Assembly: GCF_900114435.1 (NCBI RefSeq)
Contig: NZ_FOZK01000002.1
Location: 806,001-870,000, forward strand
From: Halomicrobium zhouii
GTDB lineage: Archaea; Halobacteriota; Halobacteria; Halobacteriales; Haloarculaceae
DNA: 64,000 nt
Reading direction: 5' to 3'
In this document: piece after piece, positions 26,899 to 35,819 of the stretch
Layout of the letters: each line of letters opens with the position of its first letter
Numbering within the stretch: position 1 is the stretch's first letter
Program-made: the position numbers and the translations under genes
Notes under the pieces: model-generated
The model's database searches: none
What the model was told of the DNA's origin: nothing
The model's input: the letters and a program-made list of their open reading frames with translations, nothing else

Positions 26899-27189
26899 AT
26901 GCCGACCGACGGTGAGACGACGGAGAGTTCGACCGACGGCGGGGACGCCCCGGCCGACGGTCCCACCGACGAGGACGTTGTCGAGGTCGCGTCGGGCGCC
27001 GCCGAGGGGGTCGTCCTCTCGCGGTACTCGAAGAGCGAGCTCGACGACTACGACGTGACCGTCACGTTCGACGACGGCGTGCTGGAAGTGGACGTCTACG
27101 TCCACGCGCCCGACGCGCGCGCCGACGAAGACCAGGTCGCCGAGGACGCCGCGCTGGCGGCCCAGTCGGCCGTCGACGACCTCTTCTAG
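26899..27189 (+). CDS. DUF3194 domain protein
   Basis: The 96-residue acidic protein begins immediately after the prefoldin beta stop. The DUF3194 core is at about residues 25-95 (DDYDVTVTFDDGVLEVDVYV). The family is archaeal, small, of unknown function and nearly always beside prefoldin beta, which suggests a related proteostasis role. The N-terminal 25 residues are a disordered acidic extension. Confidence 0.85.
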   Translation: MPTDGETTESSTDGGDAPADGPTDEDVVEVASGAAEGVVLSRYSKSELDDYDVTVTFDDGVLEVDVYVHAPDARADEDQVAEDAALAAQSAVDDLF

Positions 27190-27250
27190 GCCGTTCCGGC
27201 CGCTTTTGCGATACAGTTCCAGTAGCTGTGGGTGTCGACGTCGCGGTCAC

Positions 27251-27508
27251 CTAGAAGTCGGTCCGGTCACTGGCGAAGCCGGTGCGGAACGCGATCCACG
27301 TCAGCACGCTCATGAAGAGGATCGGCGGGAGGATCATGAAGCCCCAGAGCGGGTCCAGTCCCCAGAAGAGCAAGAGGACGAGGTCGGCGAGACCGATGAA
27401 GAGGAACGGTGAGACGAACAGCAGCGCCTGCTTGCGAGAGATCCCGCTTTCGTCCTCCCGGTCGTCGAGCAGATCTCTGGTCTCGACGGCCTTCCCGGTG
27501 TCTTCCAT
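27251..27508 (-). CDS. small two-helix membrane protein
   Basis: The 85-residue protein has an acidic cytosolic N-terminus (about 25 residues) followed by two membrane segments (LLFVSPFLFIGLADLVLLLF and PLWGFMILPPILFMSVLTWI). It is conserved-looking and typical of small haloarchaeal membrane proteins of unknown function. It converges with the DUF3194 gene. Confidence 0.7.
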   Translation of the reverse strand: MEDTGKAVETRDLLDDREDESGISRKQALLFVSPFLFIGLADLVLLLFWGLDPLWGFMILPPILFMSVLTWIAFRTGFASDRTDF

Positions 27509-27731
27509 GGGCGAAAAATTGGGTCCCGACAGGCAAAAACGACCCGTTTTGCTATCGTTCTAGCGGCTGGACGCGCGTCCGAACTGGTCTCTCGCCCGTT
27601 TCCGCTGCGCTCTCTGTGGAACACAGCAGTTCAGCTACTCACGAACGGCCTCACCAGTCCGCACTCGGAGACACTCACACCATCAACACAACATCGACAG
27701 CCAAAAAATCAGGTGGCGGGGACCAGCGCCG

Positions 27732-27887
27732 TCACTGACGGGACGAACGCGCTTCGCGGACGTCGTTGCCGTCCCGGAGCTTGTCCTCGCAATACGGGCA
27801 GACCCGCGGCCCGTCGTGTCCTTCGGGCGTGAACACCCGAACGTACTGCTCGGTGACGAACGACTCACAGTTCTGACAGTGCGGCAT
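27732..27887 (-). CDS. DUF7563-like small zinc-finger protein
   Basis: The 51-residue protein runs from ATG 27887 to TGA 27732-27734 and contains CQNC and CPYC pairs (MPHCQNCESFVTEQYVRVFT, then RVCPYCEDKL). This is the zinc-finger pattern of a family of tiny haloarchaeal proteins (DUF7563, by recollection). It probably binds zinc; its partner is unknown. Confidence 0.75.
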   Translation of the reverse strand: MPHCQNCESFVTEQYVRVFTPEGHDGPRVCPYCEDKLRDGNDVREARSSRQ

Positions 27888-28027
27888 TCACAGAGACACT
27901 TACTCAAATACGTATAGGCTTTTTGTTCGCGGGGTGAGTCATGATACATACCAGTCAGCTACCTATAGCCGTCGACCGAATACACGTAGAACTCCGGGTC
28001 GATCCTGGGGATCGACGAAGAAAGAAT

Positions 28028-30487
28028 TCAGCGTTCGTCCCAGAATCGGTCGATCTGTTCGGCGAGGAATTCGGGGGTCATCCGGGTGAACTCCGCGCGT
28101 TCTTCCTCGGGGAGGAAGGGGTACACCGAGTGGCGCGCGCCGGGGCAGTACCGGCGGCCGACGAACGCGCGGACGCCCACTTCGTCGGTGCCTCTGATGA
28201 CGCGGCCGATGGCCTGGCGGGCGCGTCGGACCGCGGGCACGGTCAGGGCGTACTCGAAGGCGTCGTCCTCGCCGAAGACGTCGCCGTAGGCACGCTGAAC
28301 GGCGCGGACGCGGGGGGAGCCGATGTTGACGAGCGGGACGCCGACGACGGCGCAGGTCGAGAGCTTCGCGCCGTCGTAGTCGACGCCCTCGGTGAGGGTG
28401 CCCCTGGTACTCGTGACGAGCACCTTGTCGCCGCCGCGGAAGAACTGCTGCTTGCGGCGGTCGGTCTCCTCGTTGCTGGAGGACTCGTCGACGAGGACGG
28501 GCTTGGTGACGGCGTCTTCCAGGTACGCGCCGGCCCACCGGGCCTCGCGGTAGTTCGGCATCGAGATCATCACGTTGCCCGGCGAGCGGGCGAGCGCCCG
28601 CAGCGCGTGGGCGTACTCGTCGCGCGTCGGGTTCCACCCCTCACCGAGCGGGCGCATGTCCTCGGGGTCGCCGCGGTTTCGCGCGGTGAAAGGGCGGCAG
28701 TCGACGAGCCACGAGGCTCGGTTCTCCTCCGGGAACGTCAGCCCGTAGGTGCGATCGTAGACGGGCCGCGAGTCCCGGTCCTTGCCGCCCTCTTCGAGAA
28801 ACGTCAATCCGGAGACGTGGGCGAACACGTCCAGCGGCTCCAGTGTCGCGCTCATCAGCACGCCCCCGCCTAACTCGTCGAAGATGTCCCGGAGCGCGCG
28901 GGCGGGCATGCAGTTGTACAGCAACAGGCCCGGCGTGTACATCTGTTCGTAGTCGGCGTCGACGTGGCGCTCGTCGGCGGGCGCGTGTTCGAGTTCGATC
29001 TCCCGGAGGAAACTCGCGTGGTCGCGCTCCCACCAGTTGCCCATGATGGCGCCGACGGCGGCACAGACTGGCTGGCGCGTCTCGCCGAGTTCGTCGAGGA
29101 CGTCCTCGACCGCCGCGCCGACCTTCGAGAGCGTCCGCCACAGGCTCCCCTCGTAGCCCATCTCCTCGGCCCACGCAGTGAGGTCGTCCTGTCCGGGCTC
29201 TTCCGGGTCGCGAAGCGGGATCTCCTGTTCCCGCTCGGGCAGCGTCGATGGGTCCGCGCGCCAGCCCTCGGCCTCGCCGTCGAGGTACTCCCGGACGCGC
29301 ATGTCGAGCCAGTCGATCAGGTCGTCGTAGAATTCGCGGGCGTCCTTGACGGCGTCGAGGGGGACCTCCCGGACCGAGAGGACCTCCTCGACCTGCTGTT
29401 TGTGGTCCTGGGTCTGCTGTGCGCGCTGGATCAGGTGGTTACAGTCGTTGCGCGCCCGCACGAGCGTCTGCTTGCCGACCCTGTCCGAGAGCAGGTCGCG
29501 GACCCGCTCCTCCAGCCGGTGGGCCTCGTCGACGATCACGAACGTCTGGTCGTCGAGGATGGACGCGAGCAGCGGGCGCGTCTTCGGGTCGAAGAGGTGG
29601 TTGTAGTTCCCGACGACGACGTCGGCCTCCTCGAGCATGACGTTCATCACGCGATGCGGACAGGTCCCGCGCTCGACGGACTCCGGGAGGTAGTCGTCGA
29701 TGGTGACGACGCGCTGGCGGCCGGCGTCGAAGTCGATCGGCGAGCCCTTGTTGCGGGCGTACCAGTCGGCCTCGAACGGGCAGTACAGCGGCGGGTCGTC
29801 GCTCTCGGCCAGTTCTTCGGGCGCGCTCGGCTGGGACTTGCGATAGGGCGAGGTCGCGTTCGCCGTCGCCAGGCTGTCGTCGCCGAAGCTCTGCTGGGCC
29901 TGGGCCTCTGGCCGAGCGGCCTTCGCCAGGTCGCTCGCGATCTCGGGGTCCCACCACTGATCGTCGTCGACTTCGGCCTCGATGGCCGCGCTGGCCGCCG
30001 CCGACTCCGTCGCGTTGCTGTCGGCCTCCACGAGTCGGGCGGTGTCCTCCCGCAGGTCCTCACAGCGGTCGTGCGTGCTCGCGTCGTCGGGGAACAGCCC
30101 CTCCCGGCCGTAGGGACACAGATCCGGTTTCCCCACGAGTGAGATGCCGTCCATCGGCTCGTCCATGTGCGCGTTCATCGCCCGCAGGTCCTCGACGAAC
30201 TGCTGGAGCTGTTGCTTGACCGGCGTCACGACGACGACCCGTTCGTACAGGTCGGTGTCGCGAACGAGGGAGGTTGCCGCGGTCAGCGCAGCCATCGTCT
30301 TCCCCGTCCCGCAGGGCCCCTCCATCGCCAGGTACCCCTTCGACTTGCCCGCCCGGATCGCCTGCTCGACGGCGTCGGCCTGGTTCGCGTACGGCTCCTC
30401 GAACGCGAAGTACTCCCGCCAGGTGGCCTCCCCCTCGGCCGCTGGGTCCCCCTCGGCGTCTCCCTCCTGGGCCGCGCCGTCACTCAT
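28028..30487 (-). CDS. DinG/XPD-type ATP-dependent DNA helicase
   Basis: This 819-residue protein starts at ATG 30487; upstream in-frame codons lie in non-coding repeat DNA. It has Walker A MEGPCGTGKT, the DEAH box VDEAHR, and the C-terminal motifs VTSTRGTLTEGVDYDG and RRARQAIGRVIRG of superfamily 2 Rad3/XPD helicases. Cysteines at DLCPYG, DRCEDL, LYCPFE and GTCPHR likely bind a 4Fe-4S cluster. Such helicases unwind DNA 5' to 3' in repair. It is a monocistronic-looking core gene. Confidence 0.93.
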   Translation of the reverse strand: MSDGAAQEGDAEGDPAAEGEATWREYFAFEEPYANQADAVEQAIRAGKSKGYLAMEGPCGTGKTMAALTAATSLVRDTDLYERVVVVTPVKQQLQQFVEDLRAMNAHMDEPMDGISLVGKPDLCPYGREGLFPDDASTHDRCEDLREDTARLVEADSNATESAAASAAIEAEVDDDQWWDPEIASDLAKAARPEAQAQQSFGDDSLATANATSPYRKSQPSAPEELAESDDPPLYCPFEADWYARNKGSPIDFDAGRQRVVTIDDYLPESVERGTCPHRVMNVMLEEADVVVGNYNHLFDPKTRPLLASILDDQTFVIVDEAHRLEERVRDLLSDRVGKQTLVRARNDCNHLIQRAQQTQDHKQQVEEVLSVREVPLDAVKDAREFYDDLIDWLDMRVREYLDGEAEGWRADPSTLPEREQEIPLRDPEEPGQDDLTAWAEEMGYEGSLWRTLSKVGAAVEDVLDELGETRQPVCAAVGAIMGNWWERDHASFLREIELEHAPADERHVDADYEQMYTPGLLLYNCMPARALRDIFDELGGGVLMSATLEPLDVFAHVSGLTFLEEGGKDRDSRPVYDRTYGLTFPEENRASWLVDCRPFTARNRGDPEDMRPLGEGWNPTRDEYAHALRALARSPGNVMISMPNYREARWAGAYLEDAVTKPVLVDESSSNEETDRRKQQFFRGGDKVLVTSTRGTLTEGVDYDGAKLSTCAVVGVPLVNIGSPRVRAVQRAYGDVFGEDDAFEYALTVPAVRRARQAIGRVIRGTDEVGVRAFVGRRYCPGARHSVYPFLPEEERAEFTRMTPEFLAEQIDRFWDER

Positions 30488-30586
30488 TGGACAGGGGTTG
30501 ATCGTCACCGGATTTGAACCTCCGGAATTCTGGCTCGGAGTTGTGTGGTGTTCTTTCGTACACAGGAGTACCGAGAACGGGACGTA

Positions 30587-30695
30587 GAAAGCCCTCGGCG
30601 CGCTCCGGTCCCGCGGGCCCACTGCGCTCCTCACTGCGTTGCGGTGCTTATGGGCCCGAGGTTCCCGGACCCCGCCTCGCCCTTTCATTCCTCCA
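30587..30695 (-). repeat. dispersed structured element, copy E
   Basis: On the minus strand it begins GGAGGAATGAAAGGGCG, keeps TAAGCACCGCAACGCAGTGA and GGAGCGCAG, and ends GAGGGCTTTCT. Its stem is weaker than in copies A-D (GGCG/CGCC and GGTCC/GGACC with an internal loop). Its head faces copy F. Confidence 0.65.
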
Positions 30696-30727
30696 GGCAC
30701 ACCACCGCAGCCCTGCCCTCCCCCTGG

Positions 30728-30845
30728 TCGCGCGATGAAACGCGCTCCCGGCCGTGTGGTGCGGTCAGGAAGCGTGTCGCGACGCGGACGCGGCGCGACC
30801 GGGGAGGTTTGGTGGTTTTAATCGCGAGCGCGTTTCATCGCGCGA
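30728..30845. repeat. 19-bp perfect inverted repeat between element copies E and F
   Basis: Positions 30728-30746 (TCGCGCGATGAAACGCGCT) are the exact reverse complement of 30827-30845. The 80-base loop holds no gene. It sits midway between the two inward-facing heads of elements E and F, so the whole 30587-30967 region is a composite palindromic structure. Confidence 0.65.
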
Positions 30846-30859
30846 GCGATGCTGGTCCT

Positions 30860-30967
30860 GGTGGATTGAAAGGGCGAGGTGCGGTCGACGAAGCACGGTG
30901 AAGTAAGCACGCGAGCGAAGCGAGCGCGCGCAACGAGCCGCGCGAGTCGAGCGGGCCGAGGGCTTTC
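30860..30967 (+). repeat. dispersed structured element, copy F
   Basis: It begins GGTGGATTGAAAGGGCG and ends GAGGGCTTTCC. It keeps AAGTAAGCACGCGAGCG and CGCGCAACGAGC. An imperfect stem (10 of 12 positions pair, including one wobble) is possible between GGTGCGGTCGAC and GTCGAGCGGGCC. It is oriented head-to-head with copy E. Confidence 0.65.
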
Positions 30968-31155
30968 CTCTGTTTGCGGTATCGGTACCGACTCAAAGCG
31001 ATCCATCGACGGCTTTCGACGTGTGTGTGGAGACTGATCAATTCCTTCGTCCACCCCTATTCCCCGCAACAACCCACCGAATCAATCATCGGCGGAAGAC
31101 GGGCGTCAGACGCCATGGCGGTAGCCTTTTGACCGAGACGGGCCAACGACGGGCC

Positions 31156-31317
31156 ATGACAGCCACCGGATCGACGCCGGACCGCGAGGAGATAACCGTC
31201 CGGTTCTCGGAGGGAGTGCTCGACCGGATGGACGAGTCGTGCCGGGCACAGGGCATCGCGACCCGGAGCGAGTTCGTCAGCGAAGCGCTCGACGACCTCG
31301 TCGAGCAGGAAGGATAG
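31156..31317 (+). CDS. ribbon-helix-helix DNA-binding protein
   Basis: The 53-residue protein runs from ATG 31156. The pattern EEITVRFSEGVLDRMDESCR, then GIATRSEFVSEALDDLVEQE, is a CopG/Arc ribbon-helix-helix fold, a dimeric DNA-binding repressor type. It converges with the CoA-transferase gene mct. No adjacent toxin is visible, so it is more likely a stand-alone regulator than an antitoxin. Confidence 0.75.
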   Translation: MTATGSTPDREEITVRFSEGVLDRMDESCRAQGIATRSEFVSEALDDLVEQEG

Positions 31318-31340
31318 CGTCCTCGACCGCACACCAGGTC

Positions 31341-32531
31341 TCAGTCGTCGCTCTCTGCGGTCCGTCGCCCCTCGGCCTCTGACGCGTCGTCGCCGAGGAT
31401 CTCCGCTCGATGCTCGTCGAGCAGCGGGGCGCGGCCGCCGGGCGCGGTCTCGGTCTCGCTCATCTTGATCGGCGAGCCGGCGATGGTCACGTCCCGGCCG
31501 GCGCCGGGCTGTTCGACGTCGACGAGCATGTCCCGGTCCTCGACGTGGGAATCCTCGAAGATGTCGGCGGTATCCTGCACCGGTGCGGCGGGGACCTGCC
31601 CCTCCAGCGCGTCCACGACGTCGGCCGTCGCCAGGTCCCGGGTCCAGTCGGCGATGGCCGACCTGAGTGACTCCCGCTCGGCCATCCGGGACGCGGCGTC
31701 CGGATAGTCCGCGGCCAGGTCCGCCCGGTCCATCGCCTCGCAGAGGCCGCGCCAGTGGCCGTCGGAGAACGCGGCGATGACGACGTACCCGTCCGCACAC
31801 TCGAAGGCGTCGTAGGGGAACAGCGTCGGGTGCGAGTTGCCCTGGCGCGAGGGCGCGTCGCCGGTGTAGGAGTACTGGTAGACGGCGCGCTCCGTCATCG
31901 AGACCATGGCGTCGTACATCGCGGTGTCGACGTACTGGCCCTCGCCGGTGCGGTCGCGGTGGTGGATCGCGGCCAGGATGCCGACGGCCGAGAGCGCGGC
32001 CGTGAACAGGTCGCCGATGCCGGGGCCGACCTTCGTCGGCGGGCCGTCTTCCTGGCCGGTGATCTCCATGACGCCGCCGAGGGCCTGGGCGATGAGGTCG
32101 AAGGATGGCTGGCCCTGCCGGTCGGTCTCGCCGGTCCGCGGGTCGCCGAAGCCACGGATGGAGGCGTAGACGAGCTCCGGATTCCGCTCGCGCAGGGTCT
32201 CGTAGGAGAGATCGAAGCGCTCCATCGTCCCCGCGCGGTAGTTCTCGACGACGACGTCGGCCTCCTCGACGAGCGAGAGAAAGGCCTCGCGGTCCTCCAC
32301 GTCGCCGAGGTCGAGTTCCAGCGAGCGCTTGCCGCGGTTGACGCTCTGGAAGTAGCCGCCGTAGGGCTCGTCGCTGCTTTCGGCGTAGGGCGGGTTCGGC
32401 CGGATGAGGTCGCCGCCGGGGCGCTCTATCTTCACCACGTCCGCGCCCATGTCCGCGAGCAACATCGTGCAGTACGGGCCGGCCAGCACCTGGGTCAGGT
32501 CGAGCACCCGGAGGTCCGATAGGGCTCCCAT
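31341..32531 (-). CDS. mct: succinyl-CoA:mesaconate CoA-transferase (class III)
   Basis: The protein has 396 residues from ATG 32531. It is a class III (CaiB/BaiF) CoA-transferase: the N-terminus is LSDLRVLDLTQVLAGPYCTM, then GADVVKIERPGGD and NRGKRSLELDL, with a candidate catalytic Asp in QPSFDLIAQALGG. In the methylaspartate cycle Mct activates mesaconate to mesaconyl-CoA using succinyl-CoA. The assignment rests on adjacency to glmS-glmE-mal-mch; other CoA-transferases of this class look alike. It is divergent from glmS. Confidence 0.88.
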   Translation of the reverse strand: MGALSDLRVLDLTQVLAGPYCTMLLADMGADVVKIERPGGDLIRPNPPYAESSDEPYGGYFQSVNRGKRSLELDLGDVEDREAFLSLVEEADVVVENYRAGTMERFDLSYETLRERNPELVYASIRGFGDPRTGETDRQGQPSFDLIAQALGGVMEITGQEDGPPTKVGPGIGDLFTAALSAVGILAAIHHRDRTGEGQYVDTAMYDAMVSMTERAVYQYSYTGDAPSRQGNSHPTLFPYDAFECADGYVVIAAFSDGHWRGLCEAMDRADLAADYPDAASRMAERESLRSAIADWTRDLATADVVDALEGQVPAAPVQDTADIFEDSHVEDRDMLVDVEQPGAGRDVTIAGSPIKMSETETAPGGRAPLLDEHRAEILGDDASEAEGRRTAESDD

Positions 32532-32651
32532 GCTCTCGGCCAGTGACCGGGCCCACATCAATCTTGGTGATAAATCATTATAATCTCCTTAAGGTGTATT
32601 ATCATGAAAAATCATTACGTTTATTGTGGGTGCCCCACCACGAGGTAGTAC
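32532..32651. promoter_or_regulatory. bidirectional promoter region of mct and glmS
   Basis: This AT-rich spacer lies between the divergent cycle genes. TTTATT at 32620-32625, about 30 bases before the glmS ATG, is a likely TATA box. On the other strand TTATAA- and TTTATC-like words near 32567-32585 could serve mct. Shared regulation of both arms is plausible. Confidence 0.45.
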
Positions 32652-33092
32652 ATGCCCGAAACGGTCATCCTCGGCGTGATAGGATCCGACGCGCACGTCG
32701 TCGGGATCACGATCCTCGAACAGGCGCTGTCGGCCGCCGGATTCGAGGTCGAGAATCTCGGCGTCCAGAGCTCGCAGGAGGAGTTCGTCGAAGCGGCGAA
32801 AGCCGAGGACGCGGGGGCTGTACTCGTCTCTTCGCTGTACGGGCACGCGCGCCAGGACTGCGAGGGCTTCCACGAGCGACTCGAGGAGGCTGGACTCGAC
32901 GTCCTCACCTACGTCGGCGGCAACCTTTCGGTCGGCCAGGACGACTTCGAGTCGACGCGCGAGCGCTTCCGCGAGATGGGGTTCGACCGGGTCTTCGACG
33001 CGGAGACGGACCCGGAGGAGGCCATCGCCTCGCTCCGGCGGGACCTCCAGCTGACGACGACCGAGCCCGAGGCGGTCAGGGTCGATAGCTGA
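32652..33092 (+). CDS. glmS: methylaspartate mutase, small (B12-binding) subunit
   Basis: The 146-residue protein has the cobalamin-binding D-x-H-x-x-G motif at residues 13-18 (SDAHVVGITILEQAL) and the later GGNLSVG loop. It is the coenzyme-B12-binding subunit of glutamate mutase, which converts L-glutamate to 3-methylaspartate together with GlmE, encoded two bases downstream. This is the entry step of the methylaspartate branch. The length is normal for the family. Confidence 0.95.
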   Translation: MPETVILGVIGSDAHVVGITILEQALSAAGFEVENLGVQSSQEEFVEAAKAEDAGAVLVSSLYGHARQDCEGFHERLEEAGLDVLTYVGGNLSVGQDDFESTRERFREMGFDRVFDAETDPEEAIASLRRDLQLTTTEPEAVRVDS

Positions 33093-33094
33093 CC

Positions 33095-34558
33095 ATGCTC
33101 ACCGACACGCGGCTCGCCTCCGACGAGCTACAGCGCATCGCCAACGAGTTGCGCGACAACTGGCACACGGGTCGCGAGGTCGACTTCGAGGAGGCCATCG
33201 CCTTCCACGAGTCCCTCCCGCACTCGAAGGAGTTCGCCACCGTGCTGGAGTCGGCCGACGCGCCGCTCCTCCAGCCCAGGGCCGGCGTCCCCTGTCTGGA
33301 AGAACAGATCGAACTCCTGCGATACCTCCAGGACGAGGGCGGCGCTGATCTCCTCCCCACCACCATCGACTCGTACACGCGCGACAACGAGTACGAGAAA
33401 GCCGAGGAGGGGCTGGCCGCCTCGCGCAACAGCCCGGACAACGAACTCAACGGCTTTCCCGCGGTCAACCACGGCGTCGAGGACTGCCGGCGACTCGTCC
33501 GGGCGCTCGACGCCCCCATCGAGGTGCGCCACGGGACTCCCGACGCGCGCCTGCTGGCGATGGTGACGCTCGCCGGCGGGTTCCAGAGTTTCGAGGGCGG
33601 GCCGATCTCGTACAACATCCCCTACACCAAGGAGCACAGCCTGGCCGAGACCATCGAACACTGGCAGTTCGTGGACCGGCTCTGCGGCGCCTACACGGAA
33701 CGCGGCGTCACCATAAATCGCGAGCCGTTCGGCCCGCTGACCGGGACGCTCGTCCCGCCCTCGATCGCCATCGCCGTGATGCTCGTCGAGGGACTGCTCG
33801 CGGCCACCCAGGGCGTTCGCTCGCTCACGCTGGGGTACGGCCAGGTCGGCAACCTCGTTCAGGACGTCGCCGCGCTGCGGGCGCTTCGCTCGCTCGGCGA
33901 AGAGTACCTCCCGGACGATGTGACAGTCACCACCGTCTTCCACGAGTGGATGGGCGGGTTCCCGCCGGACGAGGCCCGCGCCAGCGGCGTCATCGGCCTC
34001 GGCGGCGCGACGGCGGCAGTCGCCAGACCGGACAAAGTCATCACCAAGTCCCCCCAGGAGTTCCAGGGCGTCCCGACGAAGGAGGCCAACGCCTCGGGCC
34101 TCCGCACCACCAGACAGCTGATCGACATGCTCATCGAACAGGACATCGACCTCGGCGGCATCGACGACGAACAGGACCTCATCGAACGCACGACGCACGC
34201 GCTGATGGACGCCGTCTTCGACGCGGGCGAGGGCGACGTCGTCCAGGGCGTGCTCAACGCCTTCGACTCGGGGGCGCTCGACGTGCCGTTCGCGCCGAGC
34301 GACGCCGCGAAGGGGGCGGTCCTCCCCGCCAGAGACGACGACGGGCGCGTCCGCATCTTCGAGTTCGGCGACCTCGCGCTCCCGGACGACATCAAGCAGA
34401 TCCACGCCTCGCGACTCGGCGAGCGCGCCCGCACGGAGGGCCGCGACGAGTCGTTCAGGATGGTCGCCGACGACGTCGACGCCATCAGCGACGGGAAGCT
34501 CATCGGCCGTCCGACCGGTGATTCCGACCTCGCCGGAGGTGTCGGCGATGCGGATTGA
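33095..34558 (+). CDS. glmE: methylaspartate mutase, large (E) subunit
   Basis: This 487-residue protein starts at ATG 33095, two bases after glmS, and is the normal length for the catalytic TIM-barrel subunit. Features include RAGVPCLEEQIELLRYLQDE, the HGVEDCRRLVRALD stretch and GGFQSFEGGPISYNIPYTKE around the substrate pocket. With GlmS it carries out the adenosylcobalamin-dependent carbon-skeleton rearrangement of glutamate. It overlaps the start of mal by 11 bases. Confidence 0.95.
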   Translation: MLTDTRLASDELQRIANELRDNWHTGREVDFEEAIAFHESLPHSKEFATVLESADAPLLQPRAGVPCLEEQIELLRYLQDEGGADLLPTTIDSYTRDNEYEKAEEGLAASRNSPDNELNGFPAVNHGVEDCRRLVRALDAPIEVRHGTPDARLLAMVTLAGGFQSFEGGPISYNIPYTKEHSLAETIEHWQFVDRLCGAYTERGVTINREPFGPLTGTLVPPSIAIAVMLVEGLLAATQGVRSLTLGYGQVGNLVQDVAALRALRSLGEEYLPDDVTVTTVFHEWMGGFPPDEARASGVIGLGGATAAVARPDKVITKSPQEFQGVPTKEANASGLRTTRQLIDMLIEQDIDLGGIDDEQDLIERTTHALMDAVFDAGEGDVVQGVLNAFDSGALDVPFAPSDAAKGAVLPARDDDGRVRIFEFGDLALPDDIKQIHASRLGERARTEGRDESFRMVADDVDAISDGKLIGRPTGDSDLAGGVGDAD

Positions 34559-35819
34559 GGACGTCCGCGCGATCCCCGGCGTCTCCGGGTTCTTCTTCGA
34601 CGACCAGCGGGCCATCAAACAGGGGGCGACCCAGGACGGCTTCGACTACGAGGGCGACCCCGTGACGCCCGGCTTCGAGCGCGTCCGCGAGGCGGGCGAG
34701 TGCCTCATCGTCGAACTGGAACTCACTGATGGAACGGTCGCCAGGGGGGACTGCGCCGCGGTGCAGTACTCCGGCGCCGGCGGGCGCGACCCGCTGTTCC
34801 GCGCCGCGGAGTACGTACCCGTCGTCGAGGGCCCGGTCGCCGACGCACTCGTCGGCCGGGACGCGACGGCGTTCGGGGGGAACGCGACCGTCGTCGAATC
34901 GCTGGATCCAGCGAAAACCGACGGCGACCGCCTGCACACTGCGGTCCGCTACGGCGTCTCGCAGGCGCTGCTGAACGCCGCCGCGCGGGCCTCCCACCGG
35001 ACGCCGACGGACGTGCTCGCCGAGGCGTACGGCACCGTCCCGGCCGACGAACCGGTCCCGGTGTTCGGGCAGTCCGGCGACGAGCGGTACGCCAACGCCG
35101 AGAAGATGATCCTCAAGGGAGTCCCGGTGCTTCCCCACGGCCTGTTCAACTCGGTCGAGAAGGTGGGCGATGACGGCGAAACGCTGGTCGAGTACCTCGA
35201 CTGGCTCGCCGAGCGGGCCACCGAGCGCGGCGAAGCGTACGACCCGCGCTTCCACGTCGACGTCTACGGCGTCCTCGGCGAGGTGTTCGGCCCGCCGTAC
35301 GACCGCGAGGAAGTGGTCTCCTACTTCGAGGAGTTACGCGCGGCAGCGTCTCCCTATCCACTCCAGGTCGAGGGGCCGATGGACGCAGAGGGGCGCGCCG
35401 AACAGATCCACGCGATGGCGGAGCTCCGGGAGGGGCTGGCCAGCGCTGGCGTGGACGTCGACCTGGTTGCCGACGAGTGGTGCAACACGCTCGACGACGT
35501 CCAGGCGTTCGTCGACACCGGCGCCGCCGACGTCGTCCAGGTGAAGGCGCCCGACCTCGGTGGCATCCAGCGCTCGGCGGAGGCCGTCCGCTACTGCGAG
35601 GGGACCGACACCCGGGCCTACCTCGGCGGCACCTGCAACGAGACGGTCACCTCCGCACGGGCCTGCGCCCACGTCGCGCTGGCGACGAACGCCGCCCAGG
35701 TCCTGGCCAAGCCCGGGATGGGCTTCGACGAGGGGTTCATGGTCGTCACCAACGAGATGCGACGGACCATCGCCCGTCGAGAAGCCGACGCAGCCACGGA
35801 GGTGACCGCCGATGACTGA
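34548..35819 (+). CDS. mal: methylaspartate ammonia-lyase
   Basis: The protein has 423 residues. ATG 34548 is chosen because a GGAGGT Shine-Dalgarno sequence lies at 34535-34540, seven bases upstream; the frame is also open further up inside glmE. It is an enolase-superfamily barrel: the segment VDLVADEWCNTLDDVQAFVD holds acidic metal ligands and VQVKAPDLGGIQ the catalytic Lys. It removes ammonia from 3-methylaspartate to give mesaconate. The pathway position between glmE and mch confirms the call. Confidence 0.95.
   Translation: MRIEDVRAIPGVSGFFFDDQRAIKQGATQDGFDYEGDPVTPGFERVREAGECLIVELELTDGTVARGDCAAVQYSGAGGRDPLFRAAEYVPVVEGPVADALVGRDATAFGGNATVVESLDPAKTDGDRLHTAVRYGVSQALLNAAARASHRTPTDVLAEAYGTVPADEPVPVFGQSGDERYANAEKMILKGVPVLPHGLFNSVEKVGDDGETLVEYLDWLAERATERGEAYDPRFHVDVYGVLGEVFGPPYDREEVVSYFEELRAAASPYPLQVEGPMDAEGRAEQIHAMAELREGLASAGVDVDLVADEWCNTLDDVQAFVDTGAADVVQVKAPDLGGIQRSAEAVRYCEGTDTRAYLGGTCNETVTSARACAHVALATNAAQVLAKPGMGFDEGFMVVTNEMRRTIARREADAATEVTADD

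Noticed and set aside
28888-29174. Frames within the helicase gene on the opposite strand
   Set aside because: Arg/Pro-rich shadows of a clearly conserved helicase.
30508-30525. Sequence resembling a tRNA T arm (GGTTCAAATCC on the minus strand) next to the helicase start
   Set aside because: The flanking bases do not form an acceptor, D arm or anticodon arm, so it is not a tRNA; it could be chance or an att-like fragment, but nothing supports that.
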